A stretch of DNA of 64,000 bases from Guadua angustifolia (GCA_036346375.1 CM070500.1:71056525-71120524), one strand, 5' to 3'; numbered from the stretch's first letter, positions 11,991 to 23,200 are shown. Numbers and translations: made by a program. Notes: generated by a model from the letters alone, not told the origin.

Positions 11991-12856
11991 GTATTTCTAT
12001 TACATCAAATTGAGTTCAATCAATTAATCACGGACTATATAAATTGTTCAAATCAATATAGATTCGAGTATTAGTATATAAGCATAACCAAAACTATCCT
12101 TTTAAGTTTTTCATATAGTAACAACTAACAAATAGCAAGTAATACCGGAGCAATACAATCAGTAATCATTCAACTAAATTATCAACTATCATTCTATGAT
12201 TGTATCAAGGCATCAAGATCAAGTGCTAACAGACTACGAGTGTACCTCAGTGCTACCAGCATTAGAACGAATAATAAAAATAAATCCTCATTAAGTCATT
12301 AGGCAGCTTCTCTTTTAAGTTGTTAGCTAGTACTACTAGTCTACTACTCCATTTCAATTCTCAATTTCTCACTGTTCGGCCAGAGAGCCTGGAGGAGTGG
12401 AGCCTGTGGAGGCGACGGCTGAAGGTGCTGGGCGTGGGCCTGGAGGTTGAAGCGGCGGCCGGGAGCGACGACCGAGGCCTGGAGCGGCGGCCTAGAGCCC
12501 AGGAGCATCACCTTGCTTGGGCCAGGAGTGGTGGCCTGGACGGCGGCGTGGACGAAAGCATCACCTTGCTCGGCCCAAGAGCGGCGGCCTGGAGCGGTGG
12601 TGTGGCGGTGGTGTCATTGTGGGCGGAAGGCGGAGCGGCGCCAAGGCAGCTGGAGTGGCGGCGTGGCGGACGGTCGGTGTCCGAGCGGAGGGCTCGATCG
12701 ACCACCGGGATGGGTCTGGGCGTTGCCGATTGGGCAATTGGCGATTGCTACTACTAGGTCTAGGGTTGCTACTTAGTAGCACTTGATTTGCTATTTGAGC
12801 TGGGCCTCGGGCCCAGGCCCCAGTGGCCGAGGCCCAGCTCCACCCCTGCTAGATGC

Positions 12857-13086
12857 ACCCCGACCGATGCGTAGCTGCGGGTGGAATAAATCATTGAGAC
12901 ATATAGAGATTTCAACAAAAAGTGAGCTTTTTTTTTTCTAATACCTCCCAAAAGAGGGAAAAATGTACCAGCACCATCGTAAGATGTTTTAGAAATCGTA
13001 AAAGTTCATTCATGTTCTAATTTTTTTAAGGTAGCTTAAGCACACTCTCAGACCTTTTTTATAAATTTTAAAAAATTTACACTGCC
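12857..13086. other. Short spacer between hAT element and CACTA remnant
   Basis: AT-rich spacer with poly-T runs and no recognisable feature. Confidence 0.4.
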
Positions 13087-13530
13087 TACGACAACACAGG
13101 CAGTACGAAGAGCATCTACTACGGGTTCATAGAGGAGATTTGGGAGCTGGACTACTACATTTTCAAGATCTTGGTGTTTCGATGTCATTGGGTACGACTC
13201 CCGAATGGTGTCAAGGTGGACAAGTACGGCTTTACTACTGTGGACATCGAACATGTCGGATACAGAGATGAACCATTCGTACTTGCGAATCAAGTAGCAC
13301 AAGTATTCTACATAATCGACCCGGCAGATAAGAAGCGCCATGTAGTTCTGTAAGGAAAAAGAAGGATCGTTGGAGTTGAGAATGTCGTGGATGAGGAAGA
13401 GTACAACCAGTTTGATGAGTTGCCTCCTTTCGCAGGCGACAACATCAGGCCCGAGGAAGAAACCACTCAAGAAGTTACCTATCATCGCGATGATCACAAC
13501 GAAGGCCAAATTGTGAAAGAAAATAATTAG
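13087..13530 (+). pseudogene. CACTA (En/Spm) element remnant with DUF4216 region
   Basis: The plus-strand frame from 13087 reads YYGFIEEIWELDYY, then FRCHWV, DKYGFTTVD, EPFVLANQVAQVFYI and DEEEYNQFDELPPF. This is the conserved order of the DUF4216 domain found beside CACTA transposases. A TAA at 13351-13353 interrupts the frame, and the natural end is TAG at 13528-13530. The upstream half of the domain and the TNP2-like transposase are missing. Subterminal-type repeats follow at 13940-14035. Confidence 0.75.
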
Positions 13531-13939
13531 CTAGGAGTAATGGCAACATGTCGCCATTTATATGCAGTAATGGAAATGTGATGTAAGAAATGTACATTTC
13601 TGTGGAATTAATAGGAAATAAATATGCATGATTTTGATGAGAAAACTTCGAAACTTCAAAGTCTCGACTAGGCGATGGTGGAGTCTTGTTCAATTGAATT
13701 CGAGTTTCTATGGCTCTTGAGGAAATGTAGTAGCTTGAATAATTCTATTTACTCATTTTTATGTGCTCTAGGATATAAACATTTAAATGCTTGTAGGACT
13801 TATGTTATACATGCTTCATATGTATTAATGTATGGAAGAAAAAAATCATGTATTGTCATATGCAACATGGTTTATTATGATTTTTGTAGTTTTTAGAGTT
13901 ATGCATGCTTCCTGGAGTTTATTATGATTGTCATCTATA

Positions 13940-14035
13940 TCTATGGCGTGGGAGGGAGTATCTGTGGCGGTTAAGAACAATAACCGTCACAGATAAACGT
14001 TATCTGTGGCGGTTAAGAACAATAACCGTGGGATC
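13940..14035. repeat. CACTA-type subterminal repeats
   Basis: The motif tatctgtggcggttaagaac occurs twice (around 13958 and 14000), each followed by its near reverse complement aaccgtcacagata or aaccgt. This makes small hairpins typical of the subterminal zones of CACTA elements. No terminal CACTA/TAGTG end was found nearby. Confidence 0.5.
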
Positions 14036-14199
14036 TTCAGGAATTATTGTTTTAGTGAACATGTATCACTCTGTTTTGTCGAATCCGAATCAGGCAATTT
14101 GAGTTTGAATTGGGGTGTTTCAAAAATCATCAAAAATTTGATTTTACCTTCCGCACAATCATTCACCTCCCTTTGATTGCTAGTTTAGTATATATCGAT

Positions 14200-14610
14200 C
14201 CTACAGAATCTGTGTTTTTTTAGAAAAGCATGTGGTGGGACCTAAACGTAATTCTAAAATTTTTCGGATCTATTTTACTTAAAACCGTCGTAAGGACCTA
14301 AATGCGATTTCCAATTTGGCTATAAACCCTCGACGAATTTGTGTTTTTTTCAAGAAGTGAGTGGTGGGACCTAAACGTAATTTCAAAAATTTTCGGGTCT
14401 ATTTTACTAAAAAACTGCCACAAGGATCTAAACGAGATTTCCAATTTGGCTATAAACCCTCGATGAATCTGTGTTTTTTTAGAAAACCGCGTGAATGGAC
14501 CAAAACGCAATTTTGATATTTTTCGGATCCATTTTACTAAAAAACCGTTGAAAAGACCTAAATGCGATTTTTAATTTTTTCAAAAGGACCTAAACGCGAT
14601 TTCTAATATT
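14200..14610. repeat. Tandem repeat, ~130-bp period, three units
   Basis: The landmark gtgtttttt recurs at 14212, 14341 and 14471 (spacing 129 and 130 bp). Around it repeat blocks such as ggacctaaacg, attttacta and tttggctataaaccctcg. Units differ by about 10-20 percent. The sequence is non-coding. Confidence 0.75.
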
Positions 14611-15512
14611 TCTAGGGGCCTTCCCGCAGAGGGCGACACGTGGCCCCCTGAGGAGGCGGCAATCCTTGCGGTTTTTATATAGAGTATATATTAGAATAGA
14701 CGATCTCAATAAATTTAATACATTGACTGTATAGTTTTACTACCAATAGTCCCACGCAGAACTACCTACCGGCTCAAATTTATTCAGTACCATCGCACCT
14801 TAACTATACATGAAAGGTTGATCCACATAAGATTATTTGTTGATCTAATTTTCTAGCCAAGTGTCAAAATGATCTACGCTGATAACCCATAAGATTACTC
14901 TGACAATGGAAAATACTCATGTGAGTGGCCACATGCGTTCTGGCTGGGTCAATTGCAGGGTTTTGAAATTCCTCAAAAGAAAAATCATGGACATAGGTGG
15001 GAGAAAATCTGTAGATATCTATATTGCTTTATACATTACCGCCAAGCCCGCCATGTGGCGTTTTCCACCGTAGAACTGAAGCGTATAGCTACGGGACTTT
15101 TATTTTTTTTATAATTTCAATTTTTTTTTAAAAAAAATCCTTACCTCTTGAAATTGAGCTACAATTTTTTTTAACTTTTTTCCTTTCAAAAAATGAGAAA
15201 ATTTCATGGAACCGCACATACTTTGATCAAACTATCACAAACTACACTTCTAAGGTAAGTTTTCACAAACTACATGTCCTCTTTATACATATTGCAAAAC
15301 TGCACTTTGAAATGAAATCCCGTTCTAAACATGGCTCTTCCCATCCTCCTCCCTCCGCCACATTCGGCGTTCCTTTTTAAACTCATCGAGTCTCCGTTTT
15401 AATAATACCAGTTATCGGCTGTTTTTGTCCCCTCAATTTTTTTCCCAAACAGGATAAAAAAATACCCCAGATTCCATTACTTCGAAAAATGGAATTAACA
15501 TGATGTCGCTTA
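14611..15512. other. Intergenic AT-rich DNA
   Basis: No gene or element end is recognised. It contains long A and T runs around 15105-15190. Confidence 0.4.
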
Positions 15513-15797
15513 TCTCTACTATATAAAGTGAGAGTTTCTTCCCACGTCACTTCATCAAAATTACCCACCTTTGTCACTACTTTTTAGTTACCCATCTTTG
15601 CCCGCGCCACTTCATCAAAATTACCCACCTTTGCCACTGCTCTTTAATTACCTACATTTGCCCGCGCCACTTCATCAAAATTACCCACCTTTGCCACTGC
15701 TCTTTAATTACCCACCTTTGCCACTGTTAGTGCTCTTTGCAAATAAATTTTTTATCACAAATTGAGTTTCCGTTGTAACGCACGGACACATGACTAG
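15513..15797 (+). mobile_element. 285-bp non-autonomous Helitron
   Basis: It starts TCTCTACTATATAAAG directly after A (15512) and ends GACTAG directly before T (15798). This meets the Helitron rules: 5' TC, 3' CTRR, insertion between A and T, no target duplication. Just before the end lies ccgttgtaacgcacgg, a short CCGT/ACGG stem typical of rice Helitron 3' ends. The interior is mostly three 60-bp tandem units. There is no Rep/helicase. Confidence 0.8.
15541..15720 (+). repeat. Three exact-length 60-bp tandem units inside the Helitron
   Basis: Units at 15541-15600, 15601-15660 and 15661-15720 each begin ccacttcatcaaaattaccc or a close variant. Units two and three are nearly identical, and unit one differs at several sites. 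A partial fourth block (tttgccactg) follows. Confidence 0.9.
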
Positions 15798-16013
15798 TGT
15801 CTATTACATACGAGTTCTAATAAAGCAATTACCTATATCCCAGTGAAGGGAGCACAAAGCAGCCAAACTAGTTACTGAGATCATGTTCACATAGCCATCC
15901 AATGGGCATTACAGCGTTTATACAGACATTCAGATTTCAATTCGCCATCATCCCTCTTCGTCTTAGTAGAGCTTCTCTTCAGTAATCTTCCTTTCTTCGG
16001 CCTCCGGCTTGAC
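15798..16013. other. Spacer before LINE fragment
   Basis: No gene; ordinary mixed-composition DNA, perhaps LINE 3' untranslated sequence. Confidence 0.35.
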
Positions 16014-16620
16014 TTACAACGACTGTCTCATGCCGCTAGTAGCTCTACTTTTGTTTGCCTTGCCAACCATGTTGTTGCCGAAGCGCCTCCTCTCGGAGAG
16101 CCTTTGCACCCTCTCCTCCAGGAGCAGCTCTTTCCACTCATCCTTAGTAAAGACCTGCCCAAAGTTTCGAACAGGAGCAAATATACAATATATGGTCACA
16201 GCCGGAGATCCAATAATTTTCTTCTCAAAAACTATTCTGTTCCCGAGAGCAGCTAGTCTCATGATTTGTATCTTATCCCCAGAATGCTTATACTTCCTGA
16301 TCCGCCAGAAAAAGGATACAGGGCGACAATAAGCTCCAACTATAGTGCCTATCACACCCCACACATATTTAGAGATAATGCATTACACATATTTAGAGAT
16401 AATGCATTCGAAGAACAAATGATTTATAAGTTCGTTTTCATGACAAAAGCTACAGAGTTTACCCCCCTTCCAGTTTTTTCTCAACAATTTGTCTTTTTTT
16501 GTCAAGATGGCATTGTGCCAAATCAGCCACATAAAATTTTTGACTTTATTTTGGTATTTTAGCTTTCCAAGGAATGTTATGAGCACAATTTAGCAAGTTC
16601 TTATGTAACTGACACTGAAA
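16014..16620 (-). pseudogene. LINE fragment, zf-RVT region downstream of reverse transcriptase
   Basis: On the minus strand the frame shows NKVKNFMWLIWHNAILTKKD, then CSFCHENELINHLFFEC: a Cys-X2-Cys...His-X4-Cys zinc-binding pattern, the zf-RVT domain that follows plant non-LTR reverse transcriptases. A C-terminal tail follows down to 16014. A 24-bp tandem duplication (16361-16384 and 16385-16408) repeats CIISKYV and adds TAA, breaking the frame. The catalytic reverse transcriptase is absent, so this is a 5'-truncated or decayed copy. Confidence 0.7.
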
Positions 16621-16895
16621 GACTCATGCTTTCTCCCCACATCTATCTAGGAATGTCAGGATTCTCACTAAAAGCCTCCTTGGCAATAACATCCTGCAGC
16701 ATTCTCAGCCCTATGCTGCATAGATTCATCAAGCCATCTTCTAAAAGTAATACATCTTTTCATAACTACATCATGAATATTCACATTTTTTGCTCCTTGC
16801 AAACAGAATATAAAACGGGGAATCTTTCACATAGTTGCATGGGGCCATTCCAGCATTCATACTAAAATCTATCCCCTTCCCATTTCCTACTATTA

Positions 16896-17467
16896 GAGTA
16901 TGTACAATAGTGTGATGTCAACTATCTATATACTTTAACAGAGAGAAAAGGAGGAGAGAGTATAGCTGTCTCTTTCTGAAGAGACAACCATATAGACATC
17001 ATAAAACACTATTACGTGAGTTATTATATATAATAAACATTTTTTCATACCATATTTAAAAGATTGTAGAATCTCATAGAGACAATCTTAACATGTCATC
17101 TATTGTAGAAGAGAAAGTATATGCTGAAAGTAGACATATGGTGAAAAGATGAAAGTAGTTCAACAGAGATGCTAGATCAAATTTGAATAGTCCACATATA
17201 GGTGAAATCTGACCTCCTCCACTTAAACATGTTTTACATATAACTCTTAGAAAAATTACAAAATTCCACACCTTAAGTGGAGGAGATAGGATTCTACCTA
17301 GATCTAGGCCATTCATGTTTGATCTAACACCCTTGCCTACTTTCATCTTTTCACGTGTGTCTACTTTCAGCATATACTTCCTTATTGTAGAAGCTGTCTT
17401 TAGTCTTGTCTTTAGATAATATGAAGAAGTATATAGATAGTAATCATCTCTACTATTGTACGTGATC
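16896..17467. mobile_element. Tourist-like MITE (host of a nested MITE)
   Basis: Ends GAGTATGTACAATAG and CTATTGTACGTGATC are inverted repeats flanked by TTA (16893-16895 and 17468-17470), the PIF/Harbinger-type duplication. About 300 bp belong to this element; the rest is a nested insertion. A sister copy without the insertion is at 44365-44679 and a more distant one at 45839-46113. Confidence 0.85.
17111..17382. mobile_element. Mutator-like MITE nested in the Tourist-like element
   Basis: Flanked by perfect 10-bp repeats TATTGTAGAA (17101-17110 and 17383-17392). Its inverted ends share AAGTATATGCTGAAAGTAGAC and extend about 45 bp. An inner inverted pair (cctcctccacttaa / ttaagtggaggag) is also present. 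The 272-bp interior is non-coding. A 9-11-bp duplication with long inverted repeats fits the Mutator group. Confidence 0.85.
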
Positions 17468-17529
17468 TTAGTTTTACGATTTCTGGCCAAGCTGGGGAAT
17501 CATTCTGTTTGTCTCCTCCTTAAATCGGT

Positions 17530-18600
17530 ATTCAACTATTGTTTTCTCTGTTTTGGTAGGTGAATTCCTAAAATGTGTGATCAACTTTCTTCATCTTGCC
17601 CGAATTACCAAAATACAACGTCAACTTTCTTCGTCTAGACTTTTTCTGCATGATGCTGCTTACATATCTTATCGGTTACCACTCACAATTTGCTACGTTG
17701 ATGGCTTACTACGGTTATTGATGTTTTGCTAGTTTGCACTTATTTAAGCACATCGATGAATTTCACATAGGTAAAAATGTCATTATATGCTAACAAAAAC
17801 ATATTGTTCACAGATGTTTTGATTTTTGTAAAGAAAGAATTAGCCATAGTTTCTCTCAAAATAAAAAGAAAATAAGAAACAATGGTAGTAATTAGTAAAG
17901 CAGTAACAATGGCTAGCCTAGCAAGGGAGGCGTGTGCGCGTGGTTTGAATCCTAGGTGAGAATTGTAGCGAACTAAAGCAAGGACATGATTTTTTTATGT
18001 TCTGGAGCAAACGTCACAAAATTGCAGTGTCTTGTAGCCAAATTTGCTTTAATATTGGCTTTTCTTTTTAAGTTTCACCAAGTCTCATTTAATAATACCG
18101 GTCATCATCCATTTTGTATCCCCTTTAATCTAAATTTAAACATTGCTATTCTCTTTGGATAGCCACACTAATCACATGTAGTACCCAATTGTCTTCTCTA
18201 TCTTGGTGGGCGAATTCCTAAAATGCATCATCGAGTTTATTCACCTTGTCTGTATTGCTAAAATACCATGCCAACTTTCTCTATTTTGTCTTTTCTGCAT
18301 AACACTCCTTACTTATCTCACCAATCGCAATCTGTTTGTGCGTTATTGGCTTACAACGGTTAACGATGTTTCGCTACTTTGCACTAAGTAAAAAGGTGAC
18401 TGCCGGGTACATAAAAACAGTATTGTACCTTTAGAAAAATAAATACCGTGCACAGCATATTTTGAGTTTCGCAGAGAGCTAGCCGTATTTTCTGTTAAAA
18501 CAAAAAGGGAAAAGGAAAAAGAAATTAGCGGTAGTAAAGCAGTAACCGCCACCGGTGATGAGACTTGCAAGCAAGGAGGCGTACGTGGATGAACCCTCCC
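17530..18600. repeat. Diverged ~650-bp tandem duplication upstream of XPO7
   Basis: Landmarks in 17558-17945 recur about 650 bp later, for example gaattcctaaaatg (17561 and 18211), gcttac.acggtta.cgatgttt, and caaggaggcgt near 17925 and 18573. The copies have diverged strongly, so the duplication is old. Neither copy is coding. Confidence 0.7.
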
Positions 18601-18699
18601 TAGACATGAAAGCTCCGGACGCAAAGTCCAACCCGGCAAAACACGCTGAGAAATCACCCATTCATTTCTCCCAGCAGTACAGAACAACAGAACAGCACG

Positions 18700-18955
18700 T
18701 CACCATGGCCCGGCCCCCACTCCCCCGACCCCACCCCCGCACGCACCCTCCCCACCCCGCGACCCCGTCGCGTTGTCCTATTTAGCCACCCCGTCTCCTC
18801 ATCCCCCATGTCCACACCCACACCCCACCCCACCCCCTCCCCCCCAAAACACGCGCCTCCGATCCCCACGCCGAGACGCCAGCCTTAGACCTAGCCGCCG
18901 CCGCCGCCGCCGGACAGGGACCCCCCCGATTCTGCGGGCGCGGGGGGAGTGAAAG
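18700..18955 (+). promoter_or_regulatory. GC-rich promoter and 5' leader of XPO7
   Basis: An abrupt change from AT-rich to very C-rich DNA, with CT tracts, a weak TATA-like ctatttagcc at about 18777 and a (CCG)n run at about 18892-18912. This is typical of a grass housekeeping-gene leader. A likely 5'-UTR donor (gtgaaag/gtactg) is at about 18955 and an acceptor (attcttgcag) at about 19830. The transcription start is not determinable by eye. Confidence 0.55.
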
Positions 18956-20213
18956 GTACTGCCACGCCCCGATCGACGCCGCCGCCGCGATGCGCAGCGC
19001 TGCAATGCTTGCCTGGCGTGTGGAGTCTGCGCGATTCGCCTCGGTCCTGGGCGGGCGCCGCTGATCGGGCCCGTGGCGGCGGCGCCGGCGGGCGCCGCGG
19101 TGCTGGGCTCGGCGTTTTAGGATCGGAATGCCGCGGAATTCGGGGGTTGTATCGGGTGGGATTGCTCGGGGTTCGTGGGATCTCGTCGCGCCTGTGCTCG
19201 TCGGATCTCTCTAGGGTGTCGGGATGCTTGTGGGGTGGTTACGGCTAGATGATGGTGGTCGGATCTTCGGTTTTGCTTTCTCGTGGCTCGTGGTGTGATT
19301 AGATCCTTGTATAGCGTGGTGTATTAGAGCGCTTTTGCTGTACGGACGCTTTTGTCATGCAACATGATGGGTGATCTGATGATTAGGAGATGTAACCACA
19401 GGGTTTTATTGGTGTGTTGCTTCTGCTGATGTGTATGCAGGCGTTTATGGCATTTATAGAATAGAATTGCCTAGCAAATGTGGCTTTTATGGCATTTATA
19501 GAATAGAATTGCCTAGCAAATGCGGCATGTAGTTCCTGTTATATGATTTTCCTGTTACCATGTTGTGTTGTGCTATGCTTACGGTGTTTGTGCTCAGTAG
19601 AATGGAATGGCTTAGCAAATGCAGCACGTAGCTCTCTTAGTTGATTATTCTTTCATTATATGTTGTGTTGTACCGTGCAGATGTTTGTGCATGTGTGCGA
19701 GTCATGGAATAGGATGGCTTAGCAAATGTAGCAGAAAGTTCTTGTTCGATGGTTGTTATGTCATTGTGCTGTGCAGTGCTATTGTTTGCTGGTTTGGCCG
19801 TTGCTGAGTTTGGAATTTCTATTCTTGCAGATCACTCTACCCCAGGCTGAGTTAGTAGCTGGTATTGGCGATATAAGCATTTGTTAGCTGTTTTCTCCTG
19901 TTTCTTGGGTCTTAATCTTTGATTAAGCGTCATTGAAAAGACTGTACATGAGAAAACAATTTGTTGAAACATTTCACTTGTAATATGAATGTATTGTGAC
20001 ATTCCTTCTTCCTGTGCTAGAATCATATATTTCAGCTTCAAAGTTCTTATGGTACTTTTCAAGCTCTCTAATTAACCAAATACCTAATGCATTAATTCTG
20101 AGCTTGTGATGAACATTCATGCAAATTCGTGGATATTAATTCAGAACCTGGTGGCATATTAACCTTGGATACTTGGTCAACTGGAAAATTGGAGCTCCTT
20201 GTTCGTGTCTTCA
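18956..20213 (+). other. Presumed 5'-UTR intron and leader exon of XPO7
   Basis: Non-coding sequence between the GC-rich leader and the XPO7 start codon. It contains four spaced copies of c(t)tagcaaatg at 19471, 19513, 19611 and 19718. The first two are a 42-bp tandem repeat and the last two a roughly 107-bp repeat. A long leader intron is common in plant housekeeping genes and can raise expression, but this is inference. Confidence 0.5.
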
Positions 20214-23200
20214 ATGGAGAGCCTAGCACACTTAGAGGTTTTGTGTGAAAAACTTTACAATTCTAGAGACTCAGCTGAACGAGCACATGCAGAAAGCACC
20301 CTCAAGTGTTTCTCGGAGAACAGTGACTACATTTCACAGTGCCAATATATATTGGATAATGCCTCAACTCCATATGCCTTGATGTTGGCCAGTACAAGTT
20401 TGTTGAAACAAGTCTCTGACCGCAGTCTTTCTCTGCAATTGCGCCTCGATATCCGTAATGTTTCTATTCCGAAAACATATAGCATGAAATCATATTGCAT
20501 CTGCATGGCATGTTGGCATTATGTCTCTTTCTATTTGTTCACATATGAGTTGCGTGTCGTATGCAGCATGTAACCATACAAAGTAGTTGTAATTTGTTTA
20601 TAGTGATGTGCAGTGTAAGTTACCATATGTTCATATGCATATGTTTTGTCGTTTCCTTGATTCTCAACTTATTTCCGTTTTGTCCTTAAAACATTTATGC
20701 TTCTGTGATATAGCCGGAGAAGATTATTTACTTATTTCCAATTTATTCTTCGGTTTTTTATGCTTCTGTAGCATAGCTGGAATAGATAATTATTTATTTC
20801 CATTTTATCCTCAATTTTTATGCTTCTGCAGGGTAGCTGAAATACATAACTTATTTATCTCTAACCTTTTTTTTTTTGCATACCTTTGTGTCTCTTTTTG
20901 TTGCTAATTTTAGACTAACCTTTCTGTGATCTGTGTGAAGGGAATTATGTCATGAACTATCTTGCCGCAAGAGGACCTAAATTGCAGGGCTTTGTGATTA
21001 AGTCCCTAATTCAGCTCGCTTGTCGGATTACAAAATTTGGATGGTTTGATGATGACAGATTCAGAGAGATTGTCAAGGAAGCAACAGATTTCTTAGCTCT
21101 TGTAAGCATGTCTTATGCTTTGTAGGCATTGAGATAAGAGTTTTCTAATTGCATGTCAGGTATTTAAGCTTAGATAGCTACTATTGCTTAAAGTGGAGTT
21201 GTATGATCACATGAGCCTTCGCAAGTTCAGTGATTGAAACCTGTTCTTTGGAACTAAGTGACCTTCAAAAGATAACCAGCAATGCCATATAAATCAGCAT
21301 TCGTGCATGCAAATGAATGTATGCAATGAGCCAATGACTCATAAGAGCTTTGAACATTTGGAACGCAAATAATTGTAAATTAGCTTATTTTAATAATTGA
21401 TGGCTTGAGCTGTATGATTAGGAACTAATTATTTTAACGGAGAAGATTTGTGTTGGTTTCACATCCCTTGGTAACTTCCAACTTAATCTTTTCGAAGCTA
21501 TATGAGAAGAAAACACTTCCTTTCAAATCTGCCAGTGATACTCAAGAAATTGCTATTTTCAGTTGATAATCATATAAGAATTGCTGGTGCGTTTTTTTAT
21601 AATGATTTACTTTACTACACTTCTTCTTATGAAAAGATCCTCTCTTTTTTGCATTTTCTACGCATTTGTAGCTGTCAAATCCCTCCTGATTATTTTAAAC
21701 CTTCTACAACTGTTGTAGTATACACATTTATTACATACCTTATATAGCAGTTGCTATTTTTTTATACACCCTCCATTCTTTTACAAATGATGTTTTAGCC
21801 TCATGCACACATACTAAGAAAATGCACAAGATTTTTTTTGAAGAATGAGAATACACAGGAGGAATTGTGTATCTTTGTTTTTAAGGAGAATGGGGACTTG
21901 AACCCATGATCTCAGCCATCACAACCTTGTGCTCTACAACTAGGCCACATTGGTGTCCCCAAAGATTATCACCATACCTTTCTAAAATTTGTTTCTTTTA
22001 CTATGCCATTAATTTGTTCACCACCTGCCAATCCACCCATCTTTAGTCTAAGTGATGAATGAACGAGAATCTCTCCCCCAATTAATGACCTTGTACAGTG
22101 AAGTATGCATTAAACAAGTTCAGGGTAATTTAGGAAGTTATATTTATATTTTACCTTGAAAACGTAGAACATTTTTTTATAAAAAGAAATAAAATATCTA
22201 ACTGAAACACCATTTGTAAAAGAACAAAGGGAGTAACAAGTTTATGTGATGAATTGTACTTTTGAAAATGCTTCTTTTCTTTTTGTCATGCAAAAGTCTT
22301 GTTCATGCTAAAATTTGATCACATGTCTTTAATATGCAACATTAGTGTCAATTAAATAAATTTATTTACTGAAAATGGAAATGAAATGATAACCAAGCTT
22401 CTATTATCAAATAATTCATATGTGGCGATATTATATTTTTTTAATTACATGCTCTGTTTCAAGTTACCTGATGCATTTTGCTAAATTTATAGCTTCTGTT
22501 TTTTCAGGCATCTCAGGATCATTATTTTATAGGATTGAAGATACTAAATTTTCTTGTAATGGAAATGAACCAGGTGAGACCTAGAATGTTTTCTGCTGTT
22601 AATATAGGTTTCATAAGTTGTTTCTTCCCTATCCAATAGAATCAGGCATTCATGTTAATACATGGAATAATTAAAGTTTAATTGAACCTTGCTTCAAAAT
22701 ATTGTTGACACGGTTGCTTCTACCAGGCTGCACAAATTTTTGTTGTTTAAAACTGCTCATGTACAGTGTTGTTGGCACCCATATCTAGGTTATGTGGTTC
22801 ATATGAAAGCCACATGCACATTCCTTCATAGACACTGCATGAGAAGGTCAAGCATACATAACTACATAAGGGAGTACATTTGCACTTCTGAACAGCATAG
22901 GCACTATCTTGTGACTACATTCCTACCATAACCAACAGCTATCAGTAGCATGCATTAAACACTATGGTCAGAATAGTAATGTTTAATCCCACCAATATTA
23001 AGAAGAGTTCTTATTAAATTTTAATTGCTATGGTTGGCATATTAATGTTCAACTTTTAAAGAGCTTTGGTATTGGTGGGAATAGGTGGCAACATAATAGA
23101 TGGAGGCTGTGGCTCACGTTTGGCAATGGTCCTTGGGACGGTAAAGTGTATACTGTATAGGGCGGAACAATTTTTTTACCTGCTTGGAGCCATGTTGTAC

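Larger units (their letters stand above)
8197..12848 (-). mobile_element. Complete hAT-superfamily DNA transposon
   Basis: The element is bounded by a perfect 8-bp target duplication CTAGATGC (8189-8196 and 12849-12856), the hAT signature. The terminal repeats begin CAGTCGAGCCACG (left) and CAGGGGTGGAGCTG (right, reverse complement), an imperfect pair. A transposase gene lies inside on the minus strand. Just inside the right end is a perfect 14-bp inverted repeat (12797-12810 / 12827-12840) that could form a subterminal hairpin. A G+C-rich 400-bp leader (about 12370-12780) lies between that end and the transposase. The length includes a later 1,046-bp solo LTR. The transposase is broken, so the copy is not autonomous now. 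Confidence 0.85.

Noticed and set aside
12320..12786. Four overlapping frames in GC-rich DNA
   Set aside because: The region is the 5' leader of the hAT element; all frames are Trp/Arg/Gly-biased and mutually exclusive.
15541..15720. CRISPR-like array
   Set aside because: Three head-to-tail 60-bp units without spacers, inside a Helitron in a plant genome.
17905..17965. SINE-like tggctagcctag ... ggtttgaatcc
   Set aside because: The B box fits but the A box does not, and the sequence belongs to the tandem-duplicated upstream segment.
20199..20213. Upstream start (TTG) for XPO7
   Set aside because: The conserved protein start is MESL at 20214, and TTG is not a usual plant start.
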